A stretch of 64,000 nt of DNA from Panulirus ornatus. Its lineage: Eukaryota; Arthropoda; Malacostraca; Decapoda; Palinuridae. The notes under the pieces are model-generated. The model was not told where the DNA came from and made no database searches. It was given only the letters and a program-made list of their open reading frames with translations. Positions 30,540-49,406 of the stretch are shown piece by piece (position 1 is the stretch's first letter; every line of letters starts with the position of its first letter). The stretch is taken from contig NC_092251.1 in the NCBI RefSeq assembly GCF_036320965.1, positions 3,906,001-3,970,000 of the forward strand, written 5' to 3'. A program made the position numbers and the translations under genes.

Positions 30540-30785
30540 GAGTAGTGACAGGCGAACCATGAGAGGGACGAGTTGCGACAGGCGAACAGAATGAGGACAA
30601 GTTACAAAAGGCGACCCAGGAGAGGGAAGAGTTGTGACAGGTAGGTAAGATGGGGGAAGGAGGGGAGCTAATTCCCACAGGTGGTTAGGAGGGGAACGAC
30701 TTGCAATTGGCAGGCAGAGGAGGGACGAGTTGCGACAATCGAGAAGGAGAGGAACGAATCGCATCAGGCGACGAGAAGGGTACTG
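30540..30785. repeat. ~30-bp degenerate minisatellite
   Basis: GAGTTGCGACAGGCGAACC-like units begin near 30,540, 30,570, 30,599, 30,629, 30,698, 30,727 and 30,756. Confidence 0.8.
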
Positions 30786-31885
<1,100 letters not shown>

Positions 31886-31949
31886 GTAATACTGCAGTTC
31901 TCGCTTCTCCACCTCCGCCAGACCATCACCTCCATATTGCACTAGGGAT

Positions 31950-32032
<83 letters not shown>
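31950..32032. repeat. (GA)n microsatellite, right half of an inverted pair
   Basis: GA tract of about 83 bp, complementary to the CT tract at 31,759. A single strand could pair over about 80 bp. Confidence 0.98.
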
Positions 32033-32035
<3 letters not shown>

Positions 32036-32182
32036 CACTGGGGAATGGCTCCGTCCTTCTGTTTCCTCTGCCTCATTCGTATTCATTGCCAATTAGTCAA
32101 CGATAATAATGCAATTACTGTTTATTGATTTCCTTTACCTCCTGATCCGCTCTAGATTACCTTATGCAGCCTAGATTGTGTT

Positions 32183-32330
32183 CTAGATTACCACAGGCTG
32201 TCTGGTTTCTATTCTAGATTACCACAGGATGTCTGGTTTCTGTTCTAGATTACCACAGGCTGTCTGGTTTCTGTTCTAGATTACCCCAGGCTGTCTGGTT
32301 TCTGTTCTAGATTACCCTAGGCTGTTTGTA
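32183..32330. repeat. 31-bp minisatellite, about 5 copies
   Basis: CTAGATTACCACAGGCTGTC begins units at 32,183, 32,214, 32,245, 32,276 and 32,307, a strict 31-bp period. Degenerate copies precede it from 32,152. Confidence 0.93.
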
Positions 32331-33052
<722 letters not shown>

Positions 33053-33329
33053 TTATTGTGTATCTGTCGAGTATTGGAACTACTTCCCATCCATCACAAA
33101 ACTTATCAACGATCGAACTATCTTGGTTGATTATCGAAAATAACATCGTATCATATAAAGTTGAACTATTTTCTTGTCATGCTATTCTTAGCTCGCTCAT
33201 TATTCTTCTTCTTTCTTTTTCTTCTTGACAAAAGCACTGTAATACATTACTCAGTTATTTATTTATCTGAGCCACTGTACCATGGAGTCGAAAGCAAATG
33301 GTTTTCCGATACACCATTACTTAAGACTC

Positions 33330-33538
33330 ACAATACAGAGAAGACACTATATCTTGTCCACAATACAGAGAAGACACTATATCTTGTCCACAATACAGAG
33401 AAGACACTAAATCTTCGTTCACAATAGAGAGAAGACACTGTATTTTGTCCACAATACAGAAAAAAAAACCATATCTTTGTCCAAAATAAAAAGAAAACAA
33501 TATCTTGTCCACACTATGTAGAAGACACTATTTCTTCA
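33330..33538. repeat. 30-bp minisatellite, about 7 copies
   Basis: ACAATACAGAGAAGACACTA begins units at 33,330, 33,360, 33,390, 33,421 and 33,451, then decays. The array ends three bases before the next TA tract. Confidence 0.92.
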
Positions 33539-33539
33539 A

Positions 33540-35354
<1,815 letters not shown>

Positions 35355-35590
35355 GCATGAAACGACCCTTTGAGCAAGACAATACGACCTTTGGACCCAA
35401 CAGTACGACCCCGGGGTATAGAGTAACGTGACCTCTTGACCTTACCTAGAAGGCTAAGGTTGATGGTTTGGTCGTCATCCCCTAGAGTTCTACAATTGTG
35501 CTTAAGAGTTCTACCATTGAGAACGGTTGTAACGTCGTGCTTAAAGGTCGTAACGCCGTGCTCAAGGGTCGTAACGCCGCACCCTAATAG
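35355..35590. repeat. Foldback-like element, copy 6 (both arms and core)
   Basis: The left arm has three CGACCYTTG-type units (35,361-35,412). The core has TGACCT-CT-TGACCT at 35,429-35,442, the reverse-strand form of the AGGTCA half-site pair. The right arm has inverted units (GGTCGTAACGCCGTGCTCAA, 35,546-35,578). One of the most complete copies in the window. Confidence 0.75.
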
Positions 35591-36098
35591 GTTAATGAGT
35601 TTACGTGTGACACAGGAACAGAGCAGCCCTCGTAACGCTTGTAATACCATATTTTAAGCGTAAAACCGAAAAGTTTAAATAAAATGCGCCCATCAAGTTC
35701 ACTCATGCTCATCAAAATGGCTTGCAAATTTCATGTTATTCATTTAACTTTATATTAATTAACCCGAAAACATAATTATAATCAGCGCTTATATTGGCAA
35801 CATCCAAAATAATTAGCCCAATTACAGAACACTGCGTTGAGAATTGTCATGTGAATAGTTTGAATAATTCTAGACGAGAGAACATTTCGCTGTAATTATA
35901 AAAAGTCTGTATCTTACAGGGCTGTGGTACAGACACTGCTCTGTGTAAGCGAAGGCAGTGGTTCTCGAGACATTGTTATGCATCCGTAAAGACAATCATG
36001 AGAAAAGAAAAATGAATCTATGTGTTGCAAAATGAGTTTCAATATGCAAATTAGGAGGATATGTGATTCGTAGGTAAACTTTTGTATACATTTACATC

Positions 36099-36103
<5 letters not shown>
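35591..36103. other. AT-rich intergenic DNA, nothing recognised
   Basis: No frame, RNA motif or repeat family recognised. Confidence 0.5.

Positions 36104-36140
<37 letters not shown>
36104..36140. repeat. (CA)n microsatellite
   Basis: CA tract directly abutting the SINE that follows. Confidence 0.96.
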
Positions 36141-36143
<3 letters not shown>

Positions 36144-36308
36144 GTCCCTTCGTGGTACAATTGACTAAGTATTGCGTCACGCCAATTAAACATACCCGGG
36201 TTCGCGTCCTGGACGAGGCAGCCGGCTCAGAGCCGACCCATCTGTTCATCCTCCCCTTTAAGGATGGTCGATGAATAGGTACCTGGCGTAATCTGGGGTG
36301 TGTATATA
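36141..36308 (+). mobile_element. tRNA-derived SINE
   Basis: The head resembles a tRNA gene. A CTTCGTGGTACAATTGACTA segment fits a worn A box and D arm. CCGGG-TTCGCGT-CCTGG at 36,196-36,212 forms a 5-bp T stem with a 7-nt loop and a near-consensus B box. CTCGTCC at the left can pair perfectly with GGACGAG after the T arm. The body contains CGGCTC-A-GAGCCG (a short stem) and ends in a GGTGTGTATATATG tail, a layout typical of arthropod SINEs. It lies between a (CA)n tract and a TA-rich tail, and no target-site duplication is clear. It is not a functional tRNA gene, because the acceptor and D arms do not fit together properly and the loop position usually A is C. Confidence 0.7.
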
Positions 36309-36384
36309 TGTATTTTATGCCGATGGTCAAGACATGGTACATATATATACAGGGTAAAGAAACGAAGGAAAAAACTGGTGTAAA

Positions 36385-38572
<2,188 letters not shown>

Positions 38573-38694
38573 GCATAAACAAATCTACATTGTACGTCTG
38601 TATTGACACATAATGTGATCATGGTCATTACGAAACATCCATACTCAGTGAAAATGAAAATACCTCATTCTAATTCTGTAGAATTTTTAGTATT

Positions 38695-38812
38695 CATCAG
38701 AGCATCAATGTATACATGCAAATGGTTCTATAAATATCAGAGCAACGATGTATACATGATGGTTCTATAAATATCAGAGCAACGATGTATACATGCAAAT
38801 GGCTCTGTCACC
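38695..38812. repeat. ~45-50 bp tandem repeat, about 2.5 copies
   Basis: AGAGCAACGATGTATACATG then (CAA)ATGGTTCTATAAATATC is repeated; the copies differ by a small deletion. Confidence 0.88.
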
Positions 38813-39204
38813 CTTCGGTCTTGACCCCATCACGTTTGGAAACATTCTACTGCCATTTCCATTCATCCGAAGTATGACATAATCTTCGGCACAACTGCAA
38901 TTATTTTCGGATCACGCGAATTTAGCACCTATTGCAACGGGACGGGAACGGGCACATAGTCGTTTGATAACGAGTTGCCAGAGTTTTATTATGCACAGTT
39001 CCCGGCAAATAGAAAGTCATACCATTTCTGGAAACAAAGCAAAAAATACAAGGACGGTATTGCTGAAGTTCCAATGATTCGCAATGAAAATATTTGATTC
39101 CTTTTCACAATGAAAACAAATATTCGCGTCAGGCGCGATGGTACAAACAGTTTGGCCTGTTGTTTACACCATGTAAAAGTTCAGGGTTTAATTCAAGCAT
39201 TAAA

Positions 39205-39275
<71 letters not shown>

Positions 39276-40124
39276 TCTACGACTGCAAACATTTTCAAAC
39301 CTGGATGTAAGTGTGCAAATTCTAATTCTATCCTATGGAGCTGAGGCTTTCTAATGATCTTCACATCTCGTTACTTTGATTTGTTAATTACGTTTTGACC
39401 TCATCGACTGCCAGGAGTCAATAAGGCCTTCCATGTCAAGATATAACTACCCATCAAGAATAATTAAACACCTTCTTCAGGAGTTAGATATAGTTGTAAG
39501 ATTATATATGCTTTCACTACATATCTGGCCTGTGATCTATATCTTTATATAGTTTTTGGAGACCTGAAGAAGGATATAAAAGAGTTACATACAAACCTTG
39601 TGAAAGATGCCATTAACAGAAAAATAGAGTTACTAGATACAGTGAGAAGCTTTGAGGAAGAGAATAAGGTCTATATGCGTGAAGGAAATAGCAGGGCGAG
39701 TGGCTCTAGATGAAGGTGGGAACTTCATCGTGACTCAAATACATATGAGTGGAGGACAAGTGGGGAATGACAGATGAAGAGTAACATGTGGAGAATGCCA
39801 GAAGGAGAGGATGAGAAGTTACAGAGCAACATGAGGAGAGCACAAAGCGCTGAGGGTGACCAGCCAACACACCTATAAATAAGACTAAGCCAGGATAATC
39901 CTGATTCTTCTACTATCTCTCTTAGTCGGCGTTTGTTGGTCAACAGGAGAAAAATAAACGTTTTACATTAGACTATGACAGCCATACAATTAGCTTCATA
40001 ACACGGAAATTAGTTTCCTGACAGATTTTTTTCTTTTTTTCCCGCCCGGAAGGTAACTGTCACTGTTAAATGGTTAACTCTACAATACTTTTTAGGGGTA
40101 TTTCCCGGAGTCCATTGATTTCCT
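38813..40124. other. Intergenic DNA with a (TA)n tract at 39,209-39,274
   Basis: Apart from the TA microsatellite the sequence is unique. No gene is supported. Confidence 0.5.
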
Positions 40125-40200
40125 TCAGCACGACGGCACGACCCTTTGGTCTGATGATGGCCTTTGATCTGACTTTGAAGGGTAAGGTTAAAGGTCAGGC
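40125..40200. repeat. Foldback-like element, copy 7 (left arm end and core)
   Basis: ACGACGGCACGACCCTTTGG (arm) runs into GATGGCCTTTGATCTGAC and GGTAAGGTTAAAGGTCAGG (core). The core is an imperfect palindrome. Positions 40,185-40,197 read AGGTTA-A-AGGTCA, a DR1-type pair. The LINE fragment that starts about 8 bp later may have replaced the right arm. Confidence 0.65.
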
Positions 40201-40207
40201 TTGAGGC

Positions 40208-40518
40208 AGGGGAGAAAGAATATCACCCCTGTATTCCCAGTGTGTCGTATAAGACGAGTGCAAGGGGGGGTCGAGGAGGGGTGGAAACCTTCCCTTCCTT
40301 GCGTTTCATTTTGTAAAAGCTGGAAAAGCAGAAGAAGCCAAGCGAGGATTATTCATCCTCCACGAAGGCTCAGGTTGGGATGTCTGAATTTGCGTGAATG
40401 TAAACAGGATGAGAAGAAAGGAGAGACTCAGAGTACTTTTGAGGAGAGGAACCCGGGTGTTCTAGCTTGCGGTGAGATAAAGCTCAAGGGGAAGGAGGAA
40501 AAATTATTTGGAAATGCT
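40208..40518 (+). mobile_element. Decayed non-LTR retrotransposon, start of the APE-endonuclease ORF
   Basis: The frame from 40,369 reads LRLGCLNLRECKQDEKKGE, then TFEERNPGVLACGEIKLKGK up to about 40,518. This resembles the N-terminus of an apurinic-type endonuclease domain of animal LINEs (L-N-x-R...K..E....F.ER..DVLA.SE.KLKGKG), but the catalytic-type Glu region is altered: LACGEIKL replaces the expected LALSETKL. The 160 bp upstream (CACCCCTGTATTCCCAGTGT and the G-run) resembles the 5' leader of this decapod family from memory. The remaining ORF is missing, so it is a dead fragment. Confidence 0.68.
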
Positions 40519-41197
40519 TTACTGGCAAAGATCATCAACAAAAGATCAGGCGGTATACTAAACAAAGGATAACTTACTCTTCTGAACAAAAGATCACACA
40601 TATACCAAGTAGAGGTTAACTTACTAAACACACATTCATGAAGCAAAATATTATGAACGAAACAAAAGATGATGGCCTTATCGAAACAGAAGATCACTCC
40701 CTTCTCAGCAAAATATCACTCAGTAAAAAAAAAATCTCTCCCTAAACAAAAGAACACGCTAGAAATAAGGAAAAGGAAATAACTTCACCTCTTATACTGA
40801 ACTTTTCTTTTCTTTTCTGAAGCAAGATAAAGTCTAAGCAATCATCCATTGGTTCTAATCAATCAACATAACACACTCTAATCGGATTACCTTTTTTTTT
40901 TCTCCCTCTTTTTCTCCCTCGATCGGCAGGAGGTTGAGCGCCCTAGTTATCGGCAACTTTGGCGATGGGCACAAATTCTTGAGATATATATTGGGCATAA
41001 TGTTCCCCTGGGGAGGGTGGCCGTGTAAATAATTGGTGTGCTATGTTACCTCAGGCACATTCTTGGTAAATTTGTAGACGCTGTAGGAGCGAAGTGAGAT
41101 TCGTCAAGGGTAATATATTGGAGAATGATGGGATAGGTGGGTGAGACGGTGTGCTGTTGTGTGTGTGTGTATGTATGTGAGTCTGTGTGTGTGTGTC

Positions 41198-41198
<1 letters not shown>
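40519..41198. other. AT-rich intergenic DNA with a loose AACAAAAGATCA repeat
   Basis: The word AAACAAAAGATCAC and variants recurs six or more times between 40,535 and 40,755, an old minisatellite of about 25-35 bp. Nothing coding. Confidence 0.55.

Positions 41199-41286
<88 letters not shown>
41199..41286. repeat. (GA)n microsatellite
   Basis: GA tract of about 88 bp. Confidence 0.98.
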
Positions 41287-41288
<2 letters not shown>

Positions 41289-41375
41289 AGATGGAACGAG
41301 ATCTAGAGAGGGAAGGTTTGAAAGAAAGAGAAAGAAAGTGAAAAGATGAAGGTGTGAGTATAAGAACCGGAAAAT

Positions 41376-43029
<1,654 letters not shown>

Positions 43030-43175
43030 TCCCCTGTGCACGACAGTACGGCCTCAGACCACGACGGTACGACCCACAAACATGATAGAACTACCCTTGG
43101 CTACAATGTCTGGCCTTTGATATAACACTTAAGGGGTCGAGTCAAAAGTCAGGTCATGATGAACAAGGAGTCTTA
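43030..43175. repeat. Foldback-like element, copy 8
   Basis: Left-arm units GCACGACAGTACGGCC and CACGACGGTACGACCC precede the core (GGCCTTTGATATAACACTTA then GGGGTCGAGTCAAAAGTCAG). Positions 43,139-43,151 read GAGTCA-A-AAGTCA. The right arm is reduced to AACAAGGAGTC. Confidence 0.65.
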
Positions 43176-44311
43176 CAGTCTTGCTCGAGAAGTTCAGGTA
43201 CCAGAGGAAGGCCTCCGACAGGCGAACACGATACAGTCACCAGTACTTCTTCACAAGACCATCTGCCTCCTGCCCCACGCCAAGAACAGTGACCCCTGAA
43301 CCTGGTAAGTCTGCTGGTGATCAATGTACTGCTGGCAGAGGTGGTGACCCAAGGTCCTGGTAAGTTCTAACCCCCTTCCCAGAGGATTGCTTCAGTGATT
43401 ATAGCAATCTTTTGTCCACCCTCAACATCCACTGGTGAAGACGCAGTGAGCATTCGAGCTTGGGATGGTCACAGAGAGCCATCAGTGTGTTGTAGGGCCC
43501 ACTTTGATACATGTCCATCGTCTAAATCCTCTGATATGGCTTAATGAACAATCAACTTTACGTTGATTGCCAGAACTTATCCTCGAACGCCGGGCGAGCA
43601 AACTCGTCCATGTTGGCAGTCAAACATTATCATTGTTATCTTAATGAACAATCTTATTTACATTCACCGAATGAAATTGCTTGTGTGTTATGATGGACAG
43701 ACTTCACTGCATCTAATTTCAGATATTTCAACGATCTCTTTTTTTCTCGAACAATTAGATATATAATGGCCTTTAGGGACTGTTCGTTCATTTCAGTAAT
43801 TTACTTAATTTACATCGGGAGAGAAACTGTATTGATTGCAGTCTATAGTGGCCAGGTGACAGTGGCGAACAGTAGTTAAGCACTGAGTAGATAAGAATGA
43901 TCCAGGTTGCTTAGAGTGATTGTGTCATATATTTGTCTTTTCTTTTCCACGAATGCAAAAAGAAAAATGTTCTCATAAAAACCAGGGTTTGAGAACAACA
44001 GTGACTATGGTCTGGCATAGGATGAGAGGAAGAAGAAAAATATGGAAGACAATGAAAGACACAACAGACAAATGAATAGATGTATTGAGAGTATGAGTAA
44101 GGAATGATAAGAATGGAACCAAGGGGGAAACAGAGATGAATACAGAATATCGAGTACACGCCATACAAACAGACAGACAAACAGACAGAGTTTAAGACAG
44201 TTGCCTTTTGTGTTGTCTGTTGGGCTTGTCCTGTGATTATATCTGCTCCATCTCATCCACTAGTTTAAGGTCAAACGTTCAGCTGTTCCTGGATTATTGT
44301 ATTTTCTGGCC
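43176..44311. other. Intergenic DNA, no gene recognised
   Basis: Two CCTGGTAAGT words 62 bp apart (43,300 and 43,362) sit in a short duplicated block. They look like 5' splice sites, but no open exon leads into them. Confidence 0.4.
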
Positions 44312-44368
44312 ACACACACACACACACACACAGACACACACACATATATATATATTTATATATATATA
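44312..44368. repeat. Compound (CA)n/(TA)n microsatellite
   Basis: CA run followed by ACATATATATATATTTATATA. It directly precedes the LINE fragment. Confidence 0.95.
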
Positions 44369-44371
44369 CCA

Positions 44372-45097
44372 AGGTCATGACCGGAGGGAAGCAAAGTTGG
44401 AAGAGGATCGCATCAGCTTACAAGGGGACCTTGACAAACGCCAGAGCTGATCTGATACATGGTTGAGGAGATTCAACCTGAGGAAATGCGACGTAGTGAG
44501 AAAGGGATACAATGGAAGGAAGTAAAGGGATGGAATCTCCGTGTGTGAGAAGGATTTAGGAGTCGAGATGGTACCTAACCTGTCGCCGAAGACACCACAG
44601 GAGACCTGTAGAGGAGACGAACTGTCTGATGACATATATTAGAATATCATTCAAGTACGAGGTGTCCCTTGCACACATAAGATAAAGCACAGAGAACTGA
44701 CAGAGAAGGTCTAGAGGGAGGGGCAACAAAGATTGTAATAGAATCAGAACAGTTGAGTTACACTGAGAGTTTAGAGGCCATAAATACGTCAGCCGTGGGA
44801 GAGAAAAGAGCAAGGGGTCACTTGAACACGACCTTCAGGTTACTAAACCAGTTTAGTGATGTCGTCAGTGTAAACGTCTGCAAAAGATGACAGGATATAA
44901 GAACCAGAGGCCATGACATGGAACCAAGCAAGAACCGTGATAGAAAAGATGGGAAGAATAAGACTGATGAAACTGTCATTAACTCCTGCATACATAAGCC
45001 TAAAGAGTTGTATGACAGTCGAGAACGTTCACTACATGATGCCCTCTGAGTGTAGAACTCCCTCCCTGTACTGTTCAAATAGTAATCATAAATAGGT

Positions 45098-45098
<1 letters not shown>
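44372..45098 (+). mobile_element. Decayed LINE (CR1/jockey-like), C-terminal part of ORF2 and 3' end
   Basis: From 44,404 the frame reads EDRISLQGDLDKRQS, a stop, SDTWLRRFNLRKCDVV, then VCEKDLGVEMVPNLSP. These are the familiar post-catalytic segments of LINE reverse transcriptases (LQ-x-DLD-x-L...W...FN..KC.V, then KDLGV). After several stops, 44,802-44,940 reads EKRARGHLNTTFRLLNQFSD and IRTRGHDMEPSKNRDRK, the usual RG.HD segment before the ORF end. The copy ends in TAGGTAATA just before a (CA)n run. At least four stops and a middle that cannot be read in one frame show it is inactive. CR1 versus jockey cannot be settled by eye. Confidence 0.82.

Positions 45099-45101
<3 letters not shown>

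Positions 45102-45146
<45 letters not shown>
45102..45146. repeat. (CA)n microsatellite at the LINE 3' end
   Basis: CA tract of about 45 bp directly after the LINE fragment. It may be its simple-repeat tail or its insertion target. Confidence 0.95.
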
Positions 45147-45147
<1 letters not shown>

Positions 45148-45299
45148 GCACCCCACAGGTCATCTAATATGGATAAATAAAGTCTCTCTCTCCCTCGTTA
45201 GCTCAGTTTCTGTTGAACACAGGTTTGCAGCTAGCCTCCCTCCACAGATAATAACTTCAAGTTAGAAGTTCTATGGCGTATTACTTTCGCTCTCTGGAC

Positions 45300-45337
<38 letters not shown>

Positions 45338-45348
45338 GCGCGCGCACA
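45300..45348. repeat. (CA)n/(CG)n microsatellite
   Basis: CA tract followed by CGCGCGCGC. The alternating purine-pyrimidine run is a classic Z-DNA-prone composition. Confidence 0.95.
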
Positions 45349-45998
45349 TTGTTGGCTTCAGCCTCGTCCTGTAAACCCTTCTAGCCAAGGACCCGACACA
45401 CACACGGCAGGTCAGCGTACAGTTCCCTCTAATACACCTTTCCTGACCACCATTTTTCACGACCAACTTGGCGCTGGCACACACTTCCTTCTAATGTTTG
45501 TAATTCTCTCAATTACTGAGTGAGAAACGAGGGGGAGCTGGCTGGCTGGCTGGGCGCTGGGAGGCTCAGAACTGAGAAGACATGTGGTCTTTTGTAAAGA
45601 ACGACAGATATATATACTCGGGGATGATCATGCGCCATAATTCACTCCTCCTGCTTCAGAAATGTCCAGCGATGGTTCAGGGGAGCAAACAAATCACCTG
45701 GCGCATGAATCAGTGGCTCATAGCTTCCCTCCCTCTCTGTCTTTTTGCTACCCGTTTCCTGTAGTTTCATGTGAAGCAATCCTCGGTTTTTTTTTTTCAG
45801 TCATCTTTTTGAGATTTTATGGGAATTCCATCAAGATCTGTGGAAAGGAGTTATTGACTCATATTCAATGAGGAGGTCAAGAGACCCGCCTATAATCAGG
45901 ACGAACTCAAGGGTGATTTGATTATCTCCCTTATCATCACGTCCCGTCCAGTTTACGTCATTTATCAACTAATACACTTTATCCTCTATATCTCATAC
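45349..45998. other. Intergenic DNA, no gene recognised
   Basis: Unique sequence without recognisable exon or element. Confidence 0.45.
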
Positions 45999-46135
45999 CT
46001 CTAATTTCTTATCTCGTCCCTCTAATTTCTTATCTCATCCCTCTAATTTCTTATCTCGTCCCTCTAATTTCTTATCTCATCCCTCTAATTTCTTATCTCG
46101 TCCCTCTAATTTCTTATCTCGTCCCTCTAATTTCT
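45999..46135. repeat. 21-bp minisatellite, about 6.5 copies
   Basis: CTCTAATTTCTTATCTCGTC units recur every 21 bp from 45,999, with only a G/A difference in CTCGTCC/CTCATCC. Confidence 0.95.
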
Positions 46136-47037
<902 letters not shown>

Positions 47038-47264
47038 TGTATATTTGTGTATCTGTGTAGGCGATCTTCTCTGGAACACGTTTCACTGAACATGACAGCT
47101 AAATCAGCATTTATCAGTTTCTTGCTCATGTTCTGAACTTCTCTAACGATTCTCATACATCGCTCAGGTAGATCACCAACTTGCTGGACAACTTTATGGC
47201 GAGGTTAGCACCAAACTCAAGCAGAAACCAGGAGTGTAATTGATTCTTCTTAGATCTACAGTTC

Positions 47265-47308
47265 ACAATACAACACAACACAATACAACACAACACAACA
47301 CAACACAA
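47265..47308. repeat. (ACAAC)n pentanucleotide repeat
   Basis: CACAACACAACACAACACAA with two ACAAT variants. Confidence 0.93.
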
Positions 47309-47750
47309 AATAGATGGGAATTTATGGAAAATACAGACAGACATTAACAGATATGTTGAGGTATACAGACATGGAAAAAGGGAGCAGAATGCGAACACGT
47401 AAATAGTGAGTAAAAGAAGATGATAAAGATATAATTGGAAAGGATGAATTGGTTTCTATATTTAGTGAGTGTAAGTGCATAACCAAATTGTACCAACCAA
47501 CAATGTTGTAACCATGATGCCTACGCTAATACAGAAGGGGATGCCAGATATTACCTTCCTAAAGTGTAAAAGAAAAAAAATTGAAATTGCTTATACGTAT
47601 TTTTCCCAACCATGTTACGCATACAATGTTTGACAAGAGGGGGGGAATTTTTCCCTGTTTTGGATCTGTTTTTAATTTCTTAATATATTGTTGAGATGAG
47701 ACGTCAAATCTTTTATGAGAGTGTTTACGTATTCAGCACGCCCACTCACC

Positions 47751-47757
<7 letters not shown>
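47309..47757. other. AT-rich intergenic DNA, nothing recognised
   Basis: No frame or repeat family recognised. Confidence 0.5.

Positions 47758-47793
<36 letters not shown>
47758..47793. repeat. (CA)n microsatellite
   Basis: CA tract directly before another LINE fragment. Confidence 0.95.
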
Positions 47794-47795
<2 letters not shown>

Positions 47796-47796
47796 C

Positions 47797-48190
47797 ACCA
47801 AGGTCATAAGGGAAGTAGAGAGTAAGGAAGTCCCCTTGTCATCTGACAAAGGGGACTTAGACAACACCCGAGTAAATGTAAAGTGATAAGAACAGAAATG
47901 AGGGAAGGAAGACCTCGGTATGATCACTCTCCAGCAGGGAAGTAAGTCTTGGAATCTGTCTCTGAGATGAACTTAGAAGCTGACGTTATACATAACCTCT
48001 CGCCAGATCCCTACTTCAAGCGACCTGTACAGGAGACAACATTTCTGCTGGAAAATATTAAAATTGTGTTCATGTACCTGGATAAGGTAATACTCATCAA
48101 GTTCCTCTCAGCGAATACAAGGATAAGACTAAAATACACTGTGTATTTGACCTCTATCGCCAAGTTACAGTATCATGTAAGTGACCTTTA
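47797..48190 (+). mobile_element. Decayed LINE fragment, C-terminal RT region
   Basis: The open frame at 47,949-48,218 reads EMNLEADVIHNLSPDPYFKR, TTFLLENIKIVFMYLDK and KFLSANTRIRLKYTVY. This fits the LINE segment LGV...NLSPD.H.K..V.......N......YLD...L.K......RP.LEYA. It starts with CCAAGGTCATAAGGGAAGTA right after a CA tract, the same junction word as the copy at 44,372, but its protein is a different subfamily. The segment before 47,949 is out of frame, so the copy is broken. Confidence 0.75.
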
Positions 48191-48369
48191 TCACCAAGAC
48201 ACCATGATATGCAACTGACCTCCAATGATACCAGATCATTAAGAAATATCTGCTACGACGTTTGGCTCAATCGTGACCTGGTTCTCGGTGAGGAGAGGTC
48301 TCACTCACTCTCCTGACCCAGAGAAGAACTCAGATTCCCACACTACACTTCTATGAGTGTGGGCGAAGC

Positions 48370-48512
48370 AGTGAATGCGTGGTCTCGAAGTGTCGGAGCG
48401 GGGAGGGAGGTCGACCAACCGTATCTGTAATGCAGGAGGTTCATTTAATGAGATAACATCATGTCTCGACTCTGGTTTCGAACCCGTTACGGAGTACCAG
48501 TCGCCCGTATAC
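48370..48512 (-). mobile_element. Possible tRNA-derived SINE remnant
   Basis: On the minus strand AACGGGTTCGAAACCAGA (complement of about 48,471-48,488) matches the RNA polymerase III B box (GTTCGANNC) and is preceded by ACTGGTACTCCGT, similar to a tRNA variable region. The A box is not convincing, because a foldback-like element (48,515 onward) abuts where it should be. Confidence 0.35.
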
Positions 48513-48514
48513 GT

Positions 48515-48695
48515 TCCTTTATCACGACGGCACGACTCTCGAGCATAATGATACGACCCTTGAACACAACAGTAAGACACTTGAACATGATAGCACGAAA
48601 GGTGAGGACCTTGAGCATGACTACGACCCTTGAACACGAAGGTACGATTGCTTGAGCATGACATTATGATCCCTGAGCACCACAGCATGATCGTA
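48515..48695. repeat. Foldback-like element, copy 9 (long direct arm)
   Basis: Seven to eight ~21-bp units in one orientation (CACGACGGCACGACTCTCGA, TACGACCCTTGAACAC and variants). No core or opposite arm is seen, so either a solo arm or an array grown from one. Confidence 0.7.
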
Positions 48696-48813
48696 TAGGT
48701 ACAACCCCACTGATCACAAATTGCAGGAAACCCACAGGAAAATAAAACCCGGAAAGTTCCCAAGTGCACTTTTGTGTAATGATCACATCATCAGGGGAAA
48801 TATAAGAATTATG

Positions 48814-49221
<408 letters not shown>

Positions 49222-49253
<32 letters not shown>
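49222..49253. repeat. (GT)n microsatellite, left half of a GT/CA inverted pair
   Basis: GT run about 118 bp before a complementary CA run at 49,371. Confidence 0.95.
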
Positions 49254-49257
<4 letters not shown>

Positions 49258-49365
49258 CGATTTTATTTGTGGCAACTATTTGAGTGTTATGGAGAGAGAG
49301 TTTTACACTCATGTCACCCAGTCTCTGTACATATGTACCATGTTTTTTATTCCTGTATGTGTATT

Positions 49366-49370
<5 letters not shown>

Positions 49371-49405
<35 letters not shown>
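49371..49405. repeat. (CA)n microsatellite, right half of a GT/CA inverted pair
   Basis: CA run complementary to the GT run at 49,222. Confidence 0.95.

Positions 49406-49406
<1 letters not shown>

Noticed and set aside
36141..36215. Functional tRNA gene
   Set aside because: The T arm and B box fit, but the D arm is poor, the acceptor stem overlaps the T stem, and the downstream body is SINE-like.
43300..43371. Two CCTGGTAAGT sites as real 5' splice sites
   Set aside because: They lie in a short duplicated block and no open exon with an acceptor precedes them.
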